In this document: in pieces, positions 10,188 through 18,739 of the stretch | Position numbering within the stretch: position 1 is the first letter of the stretch | Layout of the letters: each line of letters starts with the position of its first letter | Assembly (NCBI RefSeq): GCF_010367455.1 | Contig: NZ_WRPR01000027.1 | Span: forward strand, 1 to 54,012 | DNA: 54,012 nucleotides | Source: Candidatus Laterigemmans baculatus | GTDB taxonomy: Bacteria > Planctomycetota > Planctomycetia > Pirellulales > Pirellulaceae | Reading direction: 5' to 3' | The notes under the pieces: model-generated | What the model was told of the DNA's origin: nothing | Database searches by the model: none | The model's input: the letters and a program-made list of their open reading frames with translations, nothing else | Made by a program: the position numbers and the translations under genes

Positions 10188-10212
10188 AGCCGCCACGCGC
10201 TAGCGTCCGGTT
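10188..10212 (+). repeat. palindromic repeat C, single arm
   Basis: This 25-base arm contains CCGCCACGCGCTAGCGTCC. It is identical to the left arm of the perfectly paired hairpin at 42785-42851, and an inverted copy lies at 11603-11627. Here the opposite arm is degenerate (CGTGAACCGGGAG follows). Confidence 0.75.
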
Positions 10213-10264
10213 CTCGCGAACAATCGTGAACCGGGAGTTAGGCCCTGTCAGGAAATCCCATCGG

Positions 10265-10374
10265 TACCCTCCCTCAGAGAGGGTCGCGAGGAACGAGCGG
10301 GGAGGGGAAGCCGTGGCTAACCCTCCCCGGGCCTGAGAGCCCTACCCTCCCGGGGGGCAGGGTAGCTGGCTGAC
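10265..10374 (+). repeat. dispersed intergenic repeat A, copy 2
   Basis: Same order and orientation as copy 1: the GTCGCGAGGAACGAGCGG module at 10283-10300 and the 22-base module at 10321-10342. The module starts are 38 bases apart here and 40 apart in copy 1, while the sequence between them differs. Conserved modules around a variable spacer suggest the modules themselves matter, or are what is copied. Confidence 0.8.
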
Positions 10375-10455
10375 GTACGGTCGGCTTCGCATTTGCAGGG
10401 TTGGAAATCATCGACTCCTGATGATTTCGATCCCGCCTCCGATAGTCGAAGCCCC

Positions 10456-11349
10456 ATGTCCACCTCATCCGCCCCCAGCCGCCGTGCGTTTGCGTTCAAA
10501 GAATTGCTGGTCGTCCTCGTTCTGCTCGCCTTCCTCGGCGGCATCATGTTTCCGGCGATCCAGCGACTTCGCGAGTCGAGTCGCCAGAACAATTGCGTCC
10601 AGAATCTGACGCAGATCGGCGTCGGGCTCGCCAGTTACTCGGCCAGCTTCAACCATTTTCCGGCTGGATCGATCAACCCGACCGGCCCGATTCGCAACGA
10701 GCCGAGCGGGTTTCACCACAACTGGATCGGAGCGATTCTTCCCTCGCTCGATTATCCCGCGGTGCATGCGATGATCGATCCGAGCGTCAGCGTCTACGCG
10801 GTGGAGAATGCCGACGCAATGCAGACGCAGCTCCCGGTCCTGCGGTGCCCGTCCGCCACCACCGTCGTCGACAAAGCGTCGAACTATGCGGGGGTGCATC
10901 ATCCGACCGAGACGCCGATCGACGAGGACAACCTGGGGATGCTGATCCTCAACCGCACGCTGAGCGTGGAGGATGTGCCGGACGGCCTCGGTGCGACGTT
11001 GCTGGTCGGTGAAAAGCTCGACGACGATCCGCAGAACCTCGGCTGGCTCAGCGGTACTCGGGCGACCCTGCGAAACCTCGGTCATCCGCTCGGCAGCGGC
11101 GCGAGTCCCTTAGCCGAGGGCGAAGAGATCTCGGAACTGTTTGTGGGAGGGTTTGCCAGCGAGCATCCCTCCGGCGTCAACTTCCTCCATGGCGACGGAA
11201 GCGTGCGGGTAATGGCTCCGACGACCGACAGCCGCGTGCTGACGCAGCTCGCCGACCGCCGCGACAGTCCCGACGTGTCGGTAGGCCCAAGTCCCGCGGG
11301 GTCCAGTCCCGCTGGGTCCAGACCCGAGAGTGCCGCCACCGGAAGTTGA
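10456..11349 (+). CDS. DUF1559 family protein (divergent)
   Basis: A 297-aa member of the planctomycete DUF1559 family, which has a type IV pilin-like N-terminus; its biochemical role is unknown. The start at 10456 gives a short basic leader (SRRAFAFKELLVVLVLL) with the prepilin-like FxxxE pattern, then one hydrophobic helix at about residues 14-35 and a lollipop-type extracytoplasmic domain. The family's C-terminal H-x(n)-DG motif is present as EHPSG...HGDGSVRVM. Compared with the paralogue at 26831, the AREAARR segment after the helix is replaced by RLRESSRQN. The C-terminus ends in a Ser/Pro/Gly tail with small PAGS duplications. The family is commonly expanded to many paralogues per genome, so two in one window is expected. 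Confidence 0.88.
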   Translation: MSTSSAPSRRAFAFKELLVVLVLLAFLGGIMFPAIQRLRESSRQNNCVQNLTQIGVGLASYSASFNHFPAGSINPTGPIRNEPSGFHHNWIGAILPSLDYPAVHAMIDPSVSVYAVENADAMQTQLPVLRCPSATTVVDKASNYAGVHHPTETPIDEDNLGMLILNRTLSVEDVPDGLGATLLVGEKLDDDPQNLGWLSGTRATLRNLGHPLGSGASPLAEGEEISELFVGGFASEHPSGVNFLHGDGSVRVMAPTTDSRVLTQLADRRDSPDVSVGPSPAGSSPAGSRPESAATGS

Positions 11350-11363
11350 TTGTCACGCATCCA

Positions 11364-11627
11364 TGAGCCGCAAGGCGCTAGCCGCGGGTTCCGTTGCGGT
11401 GCCCAACGGATTGAGCTCGTGTTTCGCCGCTGCTGCTGAGCAACGCTTTGCTACGGGGCGGACCGGATCGGACCCGAGGCTAGCGCCTACGGCTCAACGG
11501 AGAGGCGGATCGGACCCGAGGCTAGCGCCTACGGCTCAACGGAGAGGCGGATCGGACCCGAGGCTAGCGCCTACGGCTCAACGGAGAGGCGAAAGCCGTG
11601 ACAACCGGACGCTAGCGCGTGGCGGCT
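11364..11627. repeat. composite palindromic element B, copy 1, plus repeat C arm
   Basis: The region opens with a forward B2 module (11364-11388, core AGGCGCTAGCCGCGGG). A core follows, then inverted B1 modules three times at 11473-11496, 11515-11538 and 11557-11580. The B1 copies are embedded in a perfect tandem of three 42-bp units (11465-11590). An inverted repeat C arm follows at 11603-11627. It lies between the 3' ends of two convergent genes, so its hairpins could stop transcription from both sides. No protein-coding signal is visible. Confidence 0.85.
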
Positions 11628-11643
11628 GATGGCCGCTCCCCTC

Positions 11644-12990
11644 TCAGGGCGCCATTCCTGGGAATTGGCTTCCGCCGCGATTCTGCTGTGGCATCATCAG
11701 CATCAGCAGATTGACGTAGGGGTCGATCACGGCGTTGAACTCTTCCTGGGTGTTGGCCGCTTCGAGCTGGGCCACCAACGGCTCGAGAGCTGCGGCCACG
11801 GAGGTTCCTCCGCCGTCGCCACTGAATTGCTCCGAGAGTCCCGTGAGCTGCTCATGCAAACGGGCCACGCCAGGAGCCCAATTCTTGGCCATTGTTTCGG
11901 GCACCCACCGTTCTTCGACCCGGACCAGGGTGATCGTCGGAGCCGGCTGGTTGCGGACGCCCGGCCGATTCGGCTGAGCCGCCGCCGCGACGCTCGGCGG
12001 AACCGGCCGCCCCGGCTCGGCGGGTTGTTCTGACGTTTCGGGAGCCGGAGTGGGGAGGGTCAATTTTGCCCGCTCTTCTCCCTCGAGAGTGATCGTCCCC
12101 TGGCCTTCGGCGAGGGCTTGCAGGAGCCCCGGCTGGGTGCCGCCTGCGACGAGCAACTGGGCCAGGTAGGGTCCGGTCGATTCGTCCAGTTGAGCGATGA
12201 CCTCAGCCAGCTCCGCGCTCTGGAGACTCTCCAGCGAAAGCGCTTCGGAGTCCATCACTCCAGCCATCATACCGGCGATCGGCGTCAGTCCCGCGGCGAC
12301 CGTCTCCCGGGCCTCGGGCGGCAGCATCGCCAGCTTGGGGTAGCCGAGCACGAACTCCTGTTTGTCGTAGAGGACGTGCGCGATTCGCGACAAGATCTGC
12401 CGCGTGGCAGCGTACCGCTCGGGATCCATCTCTTCGGCGAACAACCGCACGAGCGCCTGGATGTCTTTCTGGTAAGTGGCGGGCAGCGCGTCCCAGATCA
12501 CGCGTGGGTGGCCGGCTTGGAGCTGCGCCGAAACGTGCTGCAGGAGCTCTTCCGGTGGGGCCGAAGCGGGCCACTCCTGATAGGGTGCCGAAGCTTCGGC
12601 CGCCGGAATCGCAGCGACTTCGACGGGCTGGTCGCGGAGTTCGGCGATCCGCTGCTCACGCTGGGAGGCCCGTTCGGCTACCAACTCGTCGACCCGCAAC
12701 CGACTGAGTGCCTGCAGATTCGCCTTGTCGACACTGACCCGAGTTCCATCGGGGCGTTGGAGAATGACTTTGCCGTCCCAGACTCCCACGAAATCGGCTT
12801 CGATCGTCACCGTCCCAGCGAGGTTGGTCCATTCTTCGGCGGCGACCGGCGTGACCAGCGGCGCCGCGGCCAGGGCGATTCCCAGGCAGCCCGCCAGGCA
12901 CCGCCGCAATGCTGCTCGGGCGGAACGTTGCGCATCGGCGGGGGTGGCGAAGGAGCGGGGCGAGGAGTTGCGCTTCGAGTGGATGGGCAT
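11644..12990 (-). CDS. secreted SHD1-domain protein
   Basis: A 448-aa exported protein of unknown function. The signal peptide runs through CLGIALAAAPLVTPVAA, with cleavage near residue 51. Residues 52-103 (WTNLAGTVTIEADFVGVWDG...) match the SHD1 (SLA1 homology 1) fold often found near the N-terminus of planctomycete secreted proteins; it is an SH3-like beta barrel presumed to bind protein or carbohydrate. The middle is helical. Residues about 310-350 are rich in Pro, Ala and Glu and look like a linker, and the C-terminus (LLMLMMPQQNRGGSQFPGMAP) is Met/Gly/Pro-rich and flexible. The gene converges on the DUF1559 gene across the repeat block and is divergent from the ferredoxin reductase gene. 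Confidence 0.82.
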   Translation of the reverse strand: MPIHSKRNSSPRSFATPADAQRSARAALRRCLAGCLGIALAAAPLVTPVAAEEWTNLAGTVTIEADFVGVWDGKVILQRPDGTRVSVDKANLQALSRLRVDELVAERASQREQRIAELRDQPVEVAAIPAAEASAPYQEWPASAPPEELLQHVSAQLQAGHPRVIWDALPATYQKDIQALVRLFAEEMDPERYAATRQILSRIAHVLYDKQEFVLGYPKLAMLPPEARETVAAGLTPIAGMMAGVMDSEALSLESLQSAELAEVIAQLDESTGPYLAQLLVAGGTQPGLLQALAEGQGTITLEGEERAKLTLPTPAPETSEQPAEPGRPVPPSVAAAAQPNRPGVRNQPAPTITLVRVEERWVPETMAKNWAPGVARLHEQLTGLSEQFSGDGGGTSVAAALEPLVAQLEAANTQEEFNAVIDPYVNLLMLMMPQQNRGGSQFPGMAP

Positions 12991-13222
12991 AACGCTGTCG
13001 GGCGGCGCGGGCGACGAGAATCGGGAAACGGAACACGGGGGAGAGGAGAAGCGGCGCGATCGGTTCGCGGAGAATCGTCAATGATAACCGGAGCGTGGCA
13101 CCGATTGGAGCTTAAAGATTTTGCTCCGGCCGCGCGGCCCTGGTAGCCTTGGGCGACGGCAGAATCGGACGCGGTCCAGCCGAGGCGGTAGGCGGTCACA
13201 TCAAGCTGCGGGAGTCACCGGA

Positions 13223-14188
13223 TTGAACCACGGCAATACAAAGGTCTGCAGCGATCGCGTTCCCGACGAGCAGGAGATCAGCGAGCTGCGAGCGGTGCAT
13301 TACAACGCGGCGGTCGTGGGGCGGATCGACATCCACGACGACTTGGCGCGGTTCCAGATCCGTCCCGACCGGGGCGTACCGCGATTCGCTCCCGGCCAGT
13401 ACGTCGCCTTGGGGCTGGGGTACTGGGAGCGGCGGCTGCCGGGAACGCAAGCCGAGACGTTGCCGGCCAAGAAACATTGGCGGATGGTCCGCCGTGCGTA
13501 CTCGATCTCCTGTCCGCTCGTCGACGCGTCCGAGGCGCTGGTGACCTGCGATGACATCGACTTCCTCGAGTTCTACGTGACCTTGATTCGCACCGCTGAG
13601 GAACCCCCGGCGCTGACGCCGCGGCTGTTCGCCTTGCACCCCGGCGACCGGCTGTTCGTCCAGCCGCGGGTCGTGGGGACCTACACGCTCGAGGGGATCG
13701 CTCCGCACGAGAACGTCTTGCTGCTCGGCACCGGCACCGGCGAAGCTCCGCATAACGCGATGGCGGCGGCGTTGCTCAAACAGGGGCACCAGGGACGGAT
13801 CGCCGTCGCCTGCTGCGCCCGGCTGGCGGACGACCTCGGCTACACCCGGGCACACGATGTGCTGATGAACCGCTATGCCAACTACCGATACCTGCCATAC
13901 ACCACCCGCGAACCTCGGAATCTCGATTCTTCCCGCGGTGACTACGTCGGGAACGAGCGATTGCAGACCGTCTATCGCAGCGGCCGCCTGGAGAGCGAAG
14001 CGGGCTTCGCCATCGATCCGCGGACCACGCACGTGTTCCTCTGTGGCAATCCGTTGATGATCGGTTTGCGGCGCGGCTCCGATCCGCCGCTGCTCGAGCC
14101 AGGCATGCTGCAGCTTCTGCTCAGCGATGGCTTTCGCGAGGAAGGCGAGGCGGGACCCGGGTTGGTGCGGTATGAGAAGTACTGGTGA
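13223..14188 (+). CDS. fpr: ferredoxin--NADP reductase, Fpr type
   Basis: A 321-aa flavoenzyme that exchanges electrons between NADP(H) and ferredoxin or flavodoxin in the cytoplasm. The FAD domain carries RAYS at residues 91-94 (the RxYS FAD-binding motif). The NADP-binding domain carries LGTGTGEAPHNAM at 168-180. The protein ends in EKYW, with the terminal aromatic residue typical of bacterial Fpr enzymes. The start is uncertain: the TTG at 13223 is preceded by CGGGAG at a suitable distance and gives a normal length, whereas the frame is open to 13121 with residues that do not look like protein. A short insertion around residues 70-88 enlarges the FAD domain. It stands alone, 84 bases before glgC, which has no obvious functional link. 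Confidence 0.88.
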   Translation: MNHGNTKVCSDRVPDEQEISELRAVHYNAAVVGRIDIHDDLARFQIRPDRGVPRFAPGQYVALGLGYWERRLPGTQAETLPAKKHWRMVRRAYSISCPLVDASEALVTCDDIDFLEFYVTLIRTAEEPPALTPRLFALHPGDRLFVQPRVVGTYTLEGIAPHENVLLLGTGTGEAPHNAMAAALLKQGHQGRIAVACCARLADDLGYTRAHDVLMNRYANYRYLPYTTREPRNLDSSRGDYVGNERLQTVYRSGRLESEAGFAIDPRTTHVFLCGNPLMIGLRRGSDPPLLEPGMLQLLLSDGFREEGEAGPGLVRYEKYW

Positions 14189-14260
14189 TCGTTAAGATAG
14201 CCACGAATCACCACAGGCGCGAATCATGACAGGCGCGAATCACCACAGGATGGGACAGCG

Positions 14261-15553
14261 ATGCGAGATACGATTTCATTGATTTTGGGTGGCGGACGCG
14301 GGACTCGGTTGTTTCCGCTCACGAAAATCCGCGCCAAACCGGCCGTCCCGCTCGCTGCCAAGTATCGCTTGATCGATATCCCGATCAGCAACTGCATCAA
14401 CAGCGAACTGAACCGCATCTACGTGCTGACCCAATTCCTCTCGGTCAGCCTCCACCGGCACATTCGCCAGACCTACCGGTTCGACCATTTCAACGGCGGC
14501 TTCGTCGAGCTCTTGGCCGCTCAGCAGACCGTCGACGCGGGAACCGACTGGTATCAGGGGACCGCTGACGCAGTCCGCAAGAACCTCCGCTATCTGGAGC
14601 AGAAATGGGTCAAGCACGTCTTGATCCTCTCGGGCGACCAGCTCTACCGGATGGACTTTCGCGACATGATGCAGACCCACTGCGATTCGAACGCCGACGT
14701 CACGATCGCCGGCATCCCGGTCGCTCGCAAAGCGGCCGCGGCGCTGGGGATCATGAAGGTCGACGATTCGGGCCGCGTCCTCGGCTTCGTCGAAAAACCA
14801 CAGACCGATGCCGAGATCGAACCGGTCCGCACCGATCCGGCCTGGATCGACGCCCATGGGATTCCCAGCGGCGGACGCGATTGCCTGGCCAACATGGGGC
14901 TCTACATCTTCAACAAAGACGTCCTGGTCGAACTGCTGCAGCAGACGACGCATGAGGACTTTGGCAAGGAAGTCTTCCCGGCAGCGATCGAGCAACACCG
15001 CGTTCAACTGCACTTGTTCGACGACTACTGGGAGGACATCGGGACGATCCGCGCGTTCTACGAAGCCAACCTCAGCTTGGCCAGCGCCAACCCGCCGTTC
15101 GACCTGACCTCCTCGGCCGCTCCGGTCTACAGCCGCCCGCGGTTCCTCCCCCCCTCGGTGATGGACGACGCGCAGATTCGCGGCAGCCTGATCGCCGACG
15201 GCTGCCAGATCGGACGCGGCGCTCGGATCGAAAACAGCGTGATCGGACTGCGAACGAAGATCGGCGAAGGCGTGACCATCCGCGACAGCGTCGTGATGGG
15301 AGCCGACTTCATGCAGAGCGAAGAAGAACGCGACACCGACTTGGCCGAAGGTCGCGTCCCGGTCGGGATCGGCAGCGGCAGCACGATCAGCGGAGCGATC
15401 TTGGACAAGAACTGCTGCATCGGCAAGAACGTCCACATCAGCAACGAACGGGGCATCGAAAATCTCGGCGAAGACGAACCGCTGCAGATCCGCGACGGAA
15501 TCCCGATCGTGATCAAGGACGCCGTCCTCCACGACGGCTTCCGCCTCGACTGA
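14261..15553 (+). CDS. glgC: glucose-1-phosphate adenylyltransferase
   Basis: A 430-aa ADP-glucose pyrophosphorylase: it makes ADP-glucose from ATP and glucose-1-phosphate, the committed step of bacterial glycogen synthesis. The nucleotide-binding signature GGGRGTRLFPLTKIRAKPAVP begins at residue 10, with the PISNCINS, VEKP and AxMGxYxF-like (NMGLYIF) motifs in order. The C-terminal left-handed beta-helix shows GxxIxxxxxI-type hexapeptide repeats from about residue 300. Length is normal for the family. Its 5' region holds short CACGAATCACCACAGG repeats. The next gene starts 25 bases downstream, so the two may be cotranscribed, though no glycogen synthase or branching enzyme gene is in the window. 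Confidence 0.96.
   Translation: MRDTISLILGGGRGTRLFPLTKIRAKPAVPLAAKYRLIDIPISNCINSELNRIYVLTQFLSVSLHRHIRQTYRFDHFNGGFVELLAAQQTVDAGTDWYQGTADAVRKNLRYLEQKWVKHVLILSGDQLYRMDFRDMMQTHCDSNADVTIAGIPVARKAAAALGIMKVDDSGRVLGFVEKPQTDAEIEPVRTDPAWIDAHGIPSGGRDCLANMGLYIFNKDVLVELLQQTTHEDFGKEVFPAAIEQHRVQLHLFDDYWEDIGTIRAFYEANLSLASANPPFDLTSSAAPVYSRPRFLPPSVMDDAQIRGSLIADGCQIGRGARIENSVIGLRTKIGEGVTIRDSVVMGADFMQSEEERDTDLAEGRVPVGIGSGSTISGAILDKNCCIGKNVHISNERGIENLGEDEPLQIRDGIPIVIKDAVLHDGFRLD
14273..14275 (+). other. internal reference only: no separate feature
   Basis: This codon lies inside the beginning of glgC and is listed only to note that the glgC start is the ATG at 14261; the short run before it (14199-14250) holds degenerate CACGAATCACCACAGG repeats related to repeat E. 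Confidence 0.2.
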
Positions 15554-15578
15554 CTCCTTTCCTCTCCCCGGTCGATCG

Positions 15579-18500
15579 ATGCGTCGCCTCCTTGCTCTGC
15601 TGCTCTGCGCCGCCGTGGCTGCCGCCGCGCCGCTCTCGGCCAAGTCGCCGACGATCCATACGGCCGAAGCTCCACTGGAACCTTCGGCCGCCGCCGCTTC
15701 GATGCAGGTCAGCGAGGGCTTTGAGGTCAGCCTGTTCGCCGGCGAGCCGGACGTCATGCAGCCGATCGGGTTCTGTCTGGACGACCGCGGCCGGCTGTGG
15801 GTCGCCGAGGCTTACAATTATCCGGTCCACGGTACGCGAGCGGGCGACCGGATCATCATCCTCGAAGACCGCGATGGGGACGGCCGGCACGACAAGCGGA
15901 CGGTGTTCTTTGAAGGGCTGAACTACGTCACCGGGATCGAAGTCGGGTTTGGCGGCGTCTGGGTGATGTCGCCCCCCTACTTCTATTTTATCCCCGATGC
16001 CGATGGCAATGACCGCCCGGACGGCGCACCCCAAGTCTTGCTCGACGGGTTCGGCAATCACGCCAACGCCCACAATCTGGCCAACGCGCTCGCCTGGGGA
16101 CCCGACGGCTGGCTGTACGGCACGCATGGCCGAACCAATTGGTCGCTGGTGGGAAAGCCGGGGACGCCGGAAGCGGATCGCATCCGCTTCGATGGTGGCG
16201 TCTACCGCTACCACCCGGTCCGCCACCAGTGGGAACCGTTCGCCGATGGGACGACCAATCCCTGGGGCATCGACTGGAATGACTACGGACACGCGTTCGT
16301 CTGCAACTGCGTCAACCCGCACCTGTTTCAAGTCATCCAGGGGGCGCACTACGAACCGTGGCGGGGTCGCAAAAGCAGCGAGTTTGCCTACCAGCGGATC
16401 GACACGATCGCCGACCACCTGCACTTCGTCGGCGTCAGCAACGTGCGGGACGGGTTGGGATCGGAGGCCGAAGACACCGCCGGCGGTGGACACGCCCACT
16501 GCGGGACGATGATCTACTTGGGCGATCGCTTCCCGCCCGAGTACCGGAACCAATTGTTCACCAACAATATCCACGGGCGGCGAATCAATTGCGATTTGCT
16601 CCGCCGCTCCGGATCGGGCTACATCGCTTCGCACGGACCCGATCTGATGCGCGCGGCCGATCCCTGGTTCGTGGGCGTCAACTTGACCTATGGCCGAGAG
16701 GGGGAAGTCTACGTTAGCGACTGGTCCGACACCGGCGAGTGCCACAGCACGGTCAACACGCGGCGGCACACCGGGCGAATCTATCGGATCACCTACCGCG
16801 AGGCGGCTGAGTCTTCGGCAGATGCTGAAACTTCGCCCGTCGCTCGGCCGGCGATGGATCTGGCGCGAGCGAGCGATGCGGAGCTGGTCGACCTGCAGCT
16901 GCACGACAACGACTGGTTCGTGCGGCACGCCCGGCGGTTGCTCCAGGAACGGGCCGCTCGCGGCGAGGCGATGGGCGAAGTGCATGCGGCGCTGCGGGAA
17001 CAATTTCGCACCCAGACGGCGGTTCCCAAGCGGCTCCGCGCGCTGTGGGCGCTGCACGCGACCGGCGGACTGGACGACGCGTTCTTGCTCTCGCTGTTGG
17101 GTACGCTCCACTCGAACCCGCCTCGTCAGGCCCGAGGGAGCGCATCGCAAGTCGACGAGAACCTCGTCAGTTGGTCGATCCGGTTGCTCTGCGAGGATGG
17201 CGAGCCTCCGGCGGAAGCCCTGCAGCGATTCGCCGCGCTGGCCCGCCACGGCGACTCGCCCCTGGTCCGATTGGAGTTGGCTAGCGCCCTCCAGCGTTTG
17301 ACCCCGCGCGACCGCTGGCCGATCGCCGAAGGCTTGGCGGGCCGCGGCGAAGACGTCGACGATGCGAACCTGCCGCTGATGCTGTGGTACGGCGTTGAAC
17401 CGCTGATCCAGGACGATCTTCCGCGGTACGTCCGCTTGGCCACGAGCACCGCGATCCCCCGCGTCCGCACGAACATCGCCCGCCGCATCGCCTCGTCGGA
17501 AGATTCGGCCGACGGTCTGCGATTGCTCGGCGAGCAGCTGCAGCGTCTCCCGCTGGAGCAGGCCGGAGCGGCCAACCCGGTCCAGCGCGAACTCCTCGAG
17601 GGCATATTGCAAGGGCTCGAGGGACGACGCAGTGCGGCGATGCCCGCTCAGTGGCAGGCCGCTTATCAACAGCTGCAAAAGCACGCGGACCTGCGGGTCC
17701 AAGAGCAGGCGATGCGTCTGGCTCTGATCTTTAGTGACTCCGGGGCGATTCGCTCGCTGCGGGCCGTGGCGATCGATCGCTCGGCTCCCCCGGCACTCCG
17801 CACCGCGACGATCGACGCCTTAGTGGCAGGCAGGATCGAGGGCTTTGGCCGAGCCCTGCTCACGCTGCTCGACGACCCGAGCGTGGTGCGGACGGTCCTG
17901 CGGGGGCTCGCCGCGTACGACCAGGAGGAGACGGCCGCGGCGATTTTGGACCGCTATGAAAAACTTTCGGCGAGCGAGCGGCAGGTGGCGCTCGCGACGC
18001 TCGTCTCCCGGGAAGCGTGGGCCGAGGCGCTGCTCGACGCGGTGCAAGCCAAGCGAATTCCTCCAGCGGAGCTGACCGCCTTCACCGCCCGCCAACTCCG
18101 CAGCCTGGGCAGCCAGCGAATCGATTCACGGCTCGAGCAGCTGTGGGGCAAGGTGCAGGAAACGCCGGAGGATCGCCGCGCCCAGATCGATCGCCTCAAA
18201 GCCTGGCTGAGCAGCGAAGCAGCGGGAGAGGCCGATCTCGTCCGCGGCAAGGCGCTATTTACCCAGCACTGCGCCGGCTGCCATCGGTTCTTTGGCCAAG
18301 GGGGCAACGTCGGTCCCGACATCACCGGCGCCCAGCGAACCAACCTCGACTACTTGCTCGAAAACATCGTCGACCCGAGCGGCTCGGTTTCTAACGACTA
18401 CCGGATGCACATCGTGCAAACCGATGACGGACGGATCATCACCGGTCTGCTCGCCTCGGAGGATCCGCATTCGCTCACGATCCTGACGGTCGAAGATCGG

Positions 18501-18632
18501 ATCGTGGTGCCGGTCGACGAGATCGTGGCCCGCAAACGCTCACCGGTCTCGATCATGCCGGTCGGGTTGCTCGAACCGCTCAGCGACGCGGAGGTCCGCG
18601 ACCTGTTCGGCTACCTGCAGAGCACGCCGTAG
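15579..18632 (+). CDS. PVC-type membrane-bound dehydrogenase with cytochrome c domain
   Basis: A 1017-aa exported redox protein of the planctomycete family that joins a sugar-dehydrogenase-like beta-propeller, HEAT repeats and a C-terminal haem domain. The signal peptide is MRRLLALLLCAAVAAAAPLS. Residues about 40-400 hold the propeller (GFCLDDRGRLWVAEAYNYP, NNIHGRRINCD). Residues about 430-830 are HEAT-like helical pairs. The haem motif is CAGCH at 898-902, with Met993 in SIMPVG the likely distal ligand. By family knowledge these proteins are thought to oxidise sugars or other organics in the periplasm; the substrate here is unknown. It follows glgC by 25 bases. The next gene starts 107 bases later. 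Confidence 0.92.
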   Translation: MRRLLALLLCAAVAAAAPLSAKSPTIHTAEAPLEPSAAAASMQVSEGFEVSLFAGEPDVMQPIGFCLDDRGRLWVAEAYNYPVHGTRAGDRIIILEDRDGDGRHDKRTVFFEGLNYVTGIEVGFGGVWVMSPPYFYFIPDADGNDRPDGAPQVLLDGFGNHANAHNLANALAWGPDGWLYGTHGRTNWSLVGKPGTPEADRIRFDGGVYRYHPVRHQWEPFADGTTNPWGIDWNDYGHAFVCNCVNPHLFQVIQGAHYEPWRGRKSSEFAYQRIDTIADHLHFVGVSNVRDGLGSEAEDTAGGGHAHCGTMIYLGDRFPPEYRNQLFTNNIHGRRINCDLLRRSGSGYIASHGPDLMRAADPWFVGVNLTYGREGEVYVSDWSDTGECHSTVNTRRHTGRIYRITYREAAESSADAETSPVARPAMDLARASDAELVDLQLHDNDWFVRHARRLLQERAARGEAMGEVHAALREQFRTQTAVPKRLRALWALHATGGLDDAFLLSLLGTLHSNPPRQARGSASQVDENLVSWSIRLLCEDGEPPAEALQRFAALARHGDSPLVRLELASALQRLTPRDRWPIAEGLAGRGEDVDDANLPLMLWYGVEPLIQDDLPRYVRLATSTAIPRVRTNIARRIASSEDSADGLRLLGEQLQRLPLEQAGAANPVQRELLEGILQGLEGRRSAAMPAQWQAAYQQLQKHADLRVQEQAMRLALIFSDSGAIRSLRAVAIDRSAPPALRTATIDALVAGRIEGFGRALLTLLDDPSVVRTVLRGLAAYDQEETAAAILDRYEKLSASERQVALATLVSREAWAEALLDAVQAKRIPPAELTAFTARQLRSLGSQRIDSRLEQLWGKVQETPEDRRAQIDRLKAWLSSEAAGEADLVRGKALFTQHCAGCHRFFGQGGNVGPDITGAQRTNLDYLLENIVDPSGSVSNDYRMHIVQTDDGRIITGLLASEDPHSLTILTVEDRIVVPVDEIVARKRSPVSIMPVGLLEPLSDAEVRDLFGYLQSTP

Positions 18633-18739
18633 CCACGGGGGCAAAGATTTTTTTCGCAGCTGGTGCATCTGGCTCTGCGAGGCGCGATAAGCTGAGGACC
18701 TCCTCCTGCGGTTGAGCCTTCTCTCGGTGCGTCGCCCGT

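Larger units (their letters stand above)
10148..10455. other. intergenic spacer with repeats C and A
   Basis: This 308-base spacer begins with a single arm of palindromic repeat C (10188-10212). Next is a degenerate piece of the TCTGTCAGAAAAC-type repeat near 10245-10258, then repeat A copy 2 (10265-10374). The remaining bases up to the ATG at 10456 hold nothing recognisable. Confidence 0.5.

Noticed and set aside
11465-11590. Possible CRISPR array (three regular repeats)
   Set aside because: The 42-bp units are perfect tandem copies with no unique spacers, no leader and no cas genes nearby.
14273-14275. Any separate feature at the beginning of glgC
   Set aside because: The entry at this position in the feature list marks no real element; only the glgC coding sequence and the short upstream CACGAATC repeats exist there.
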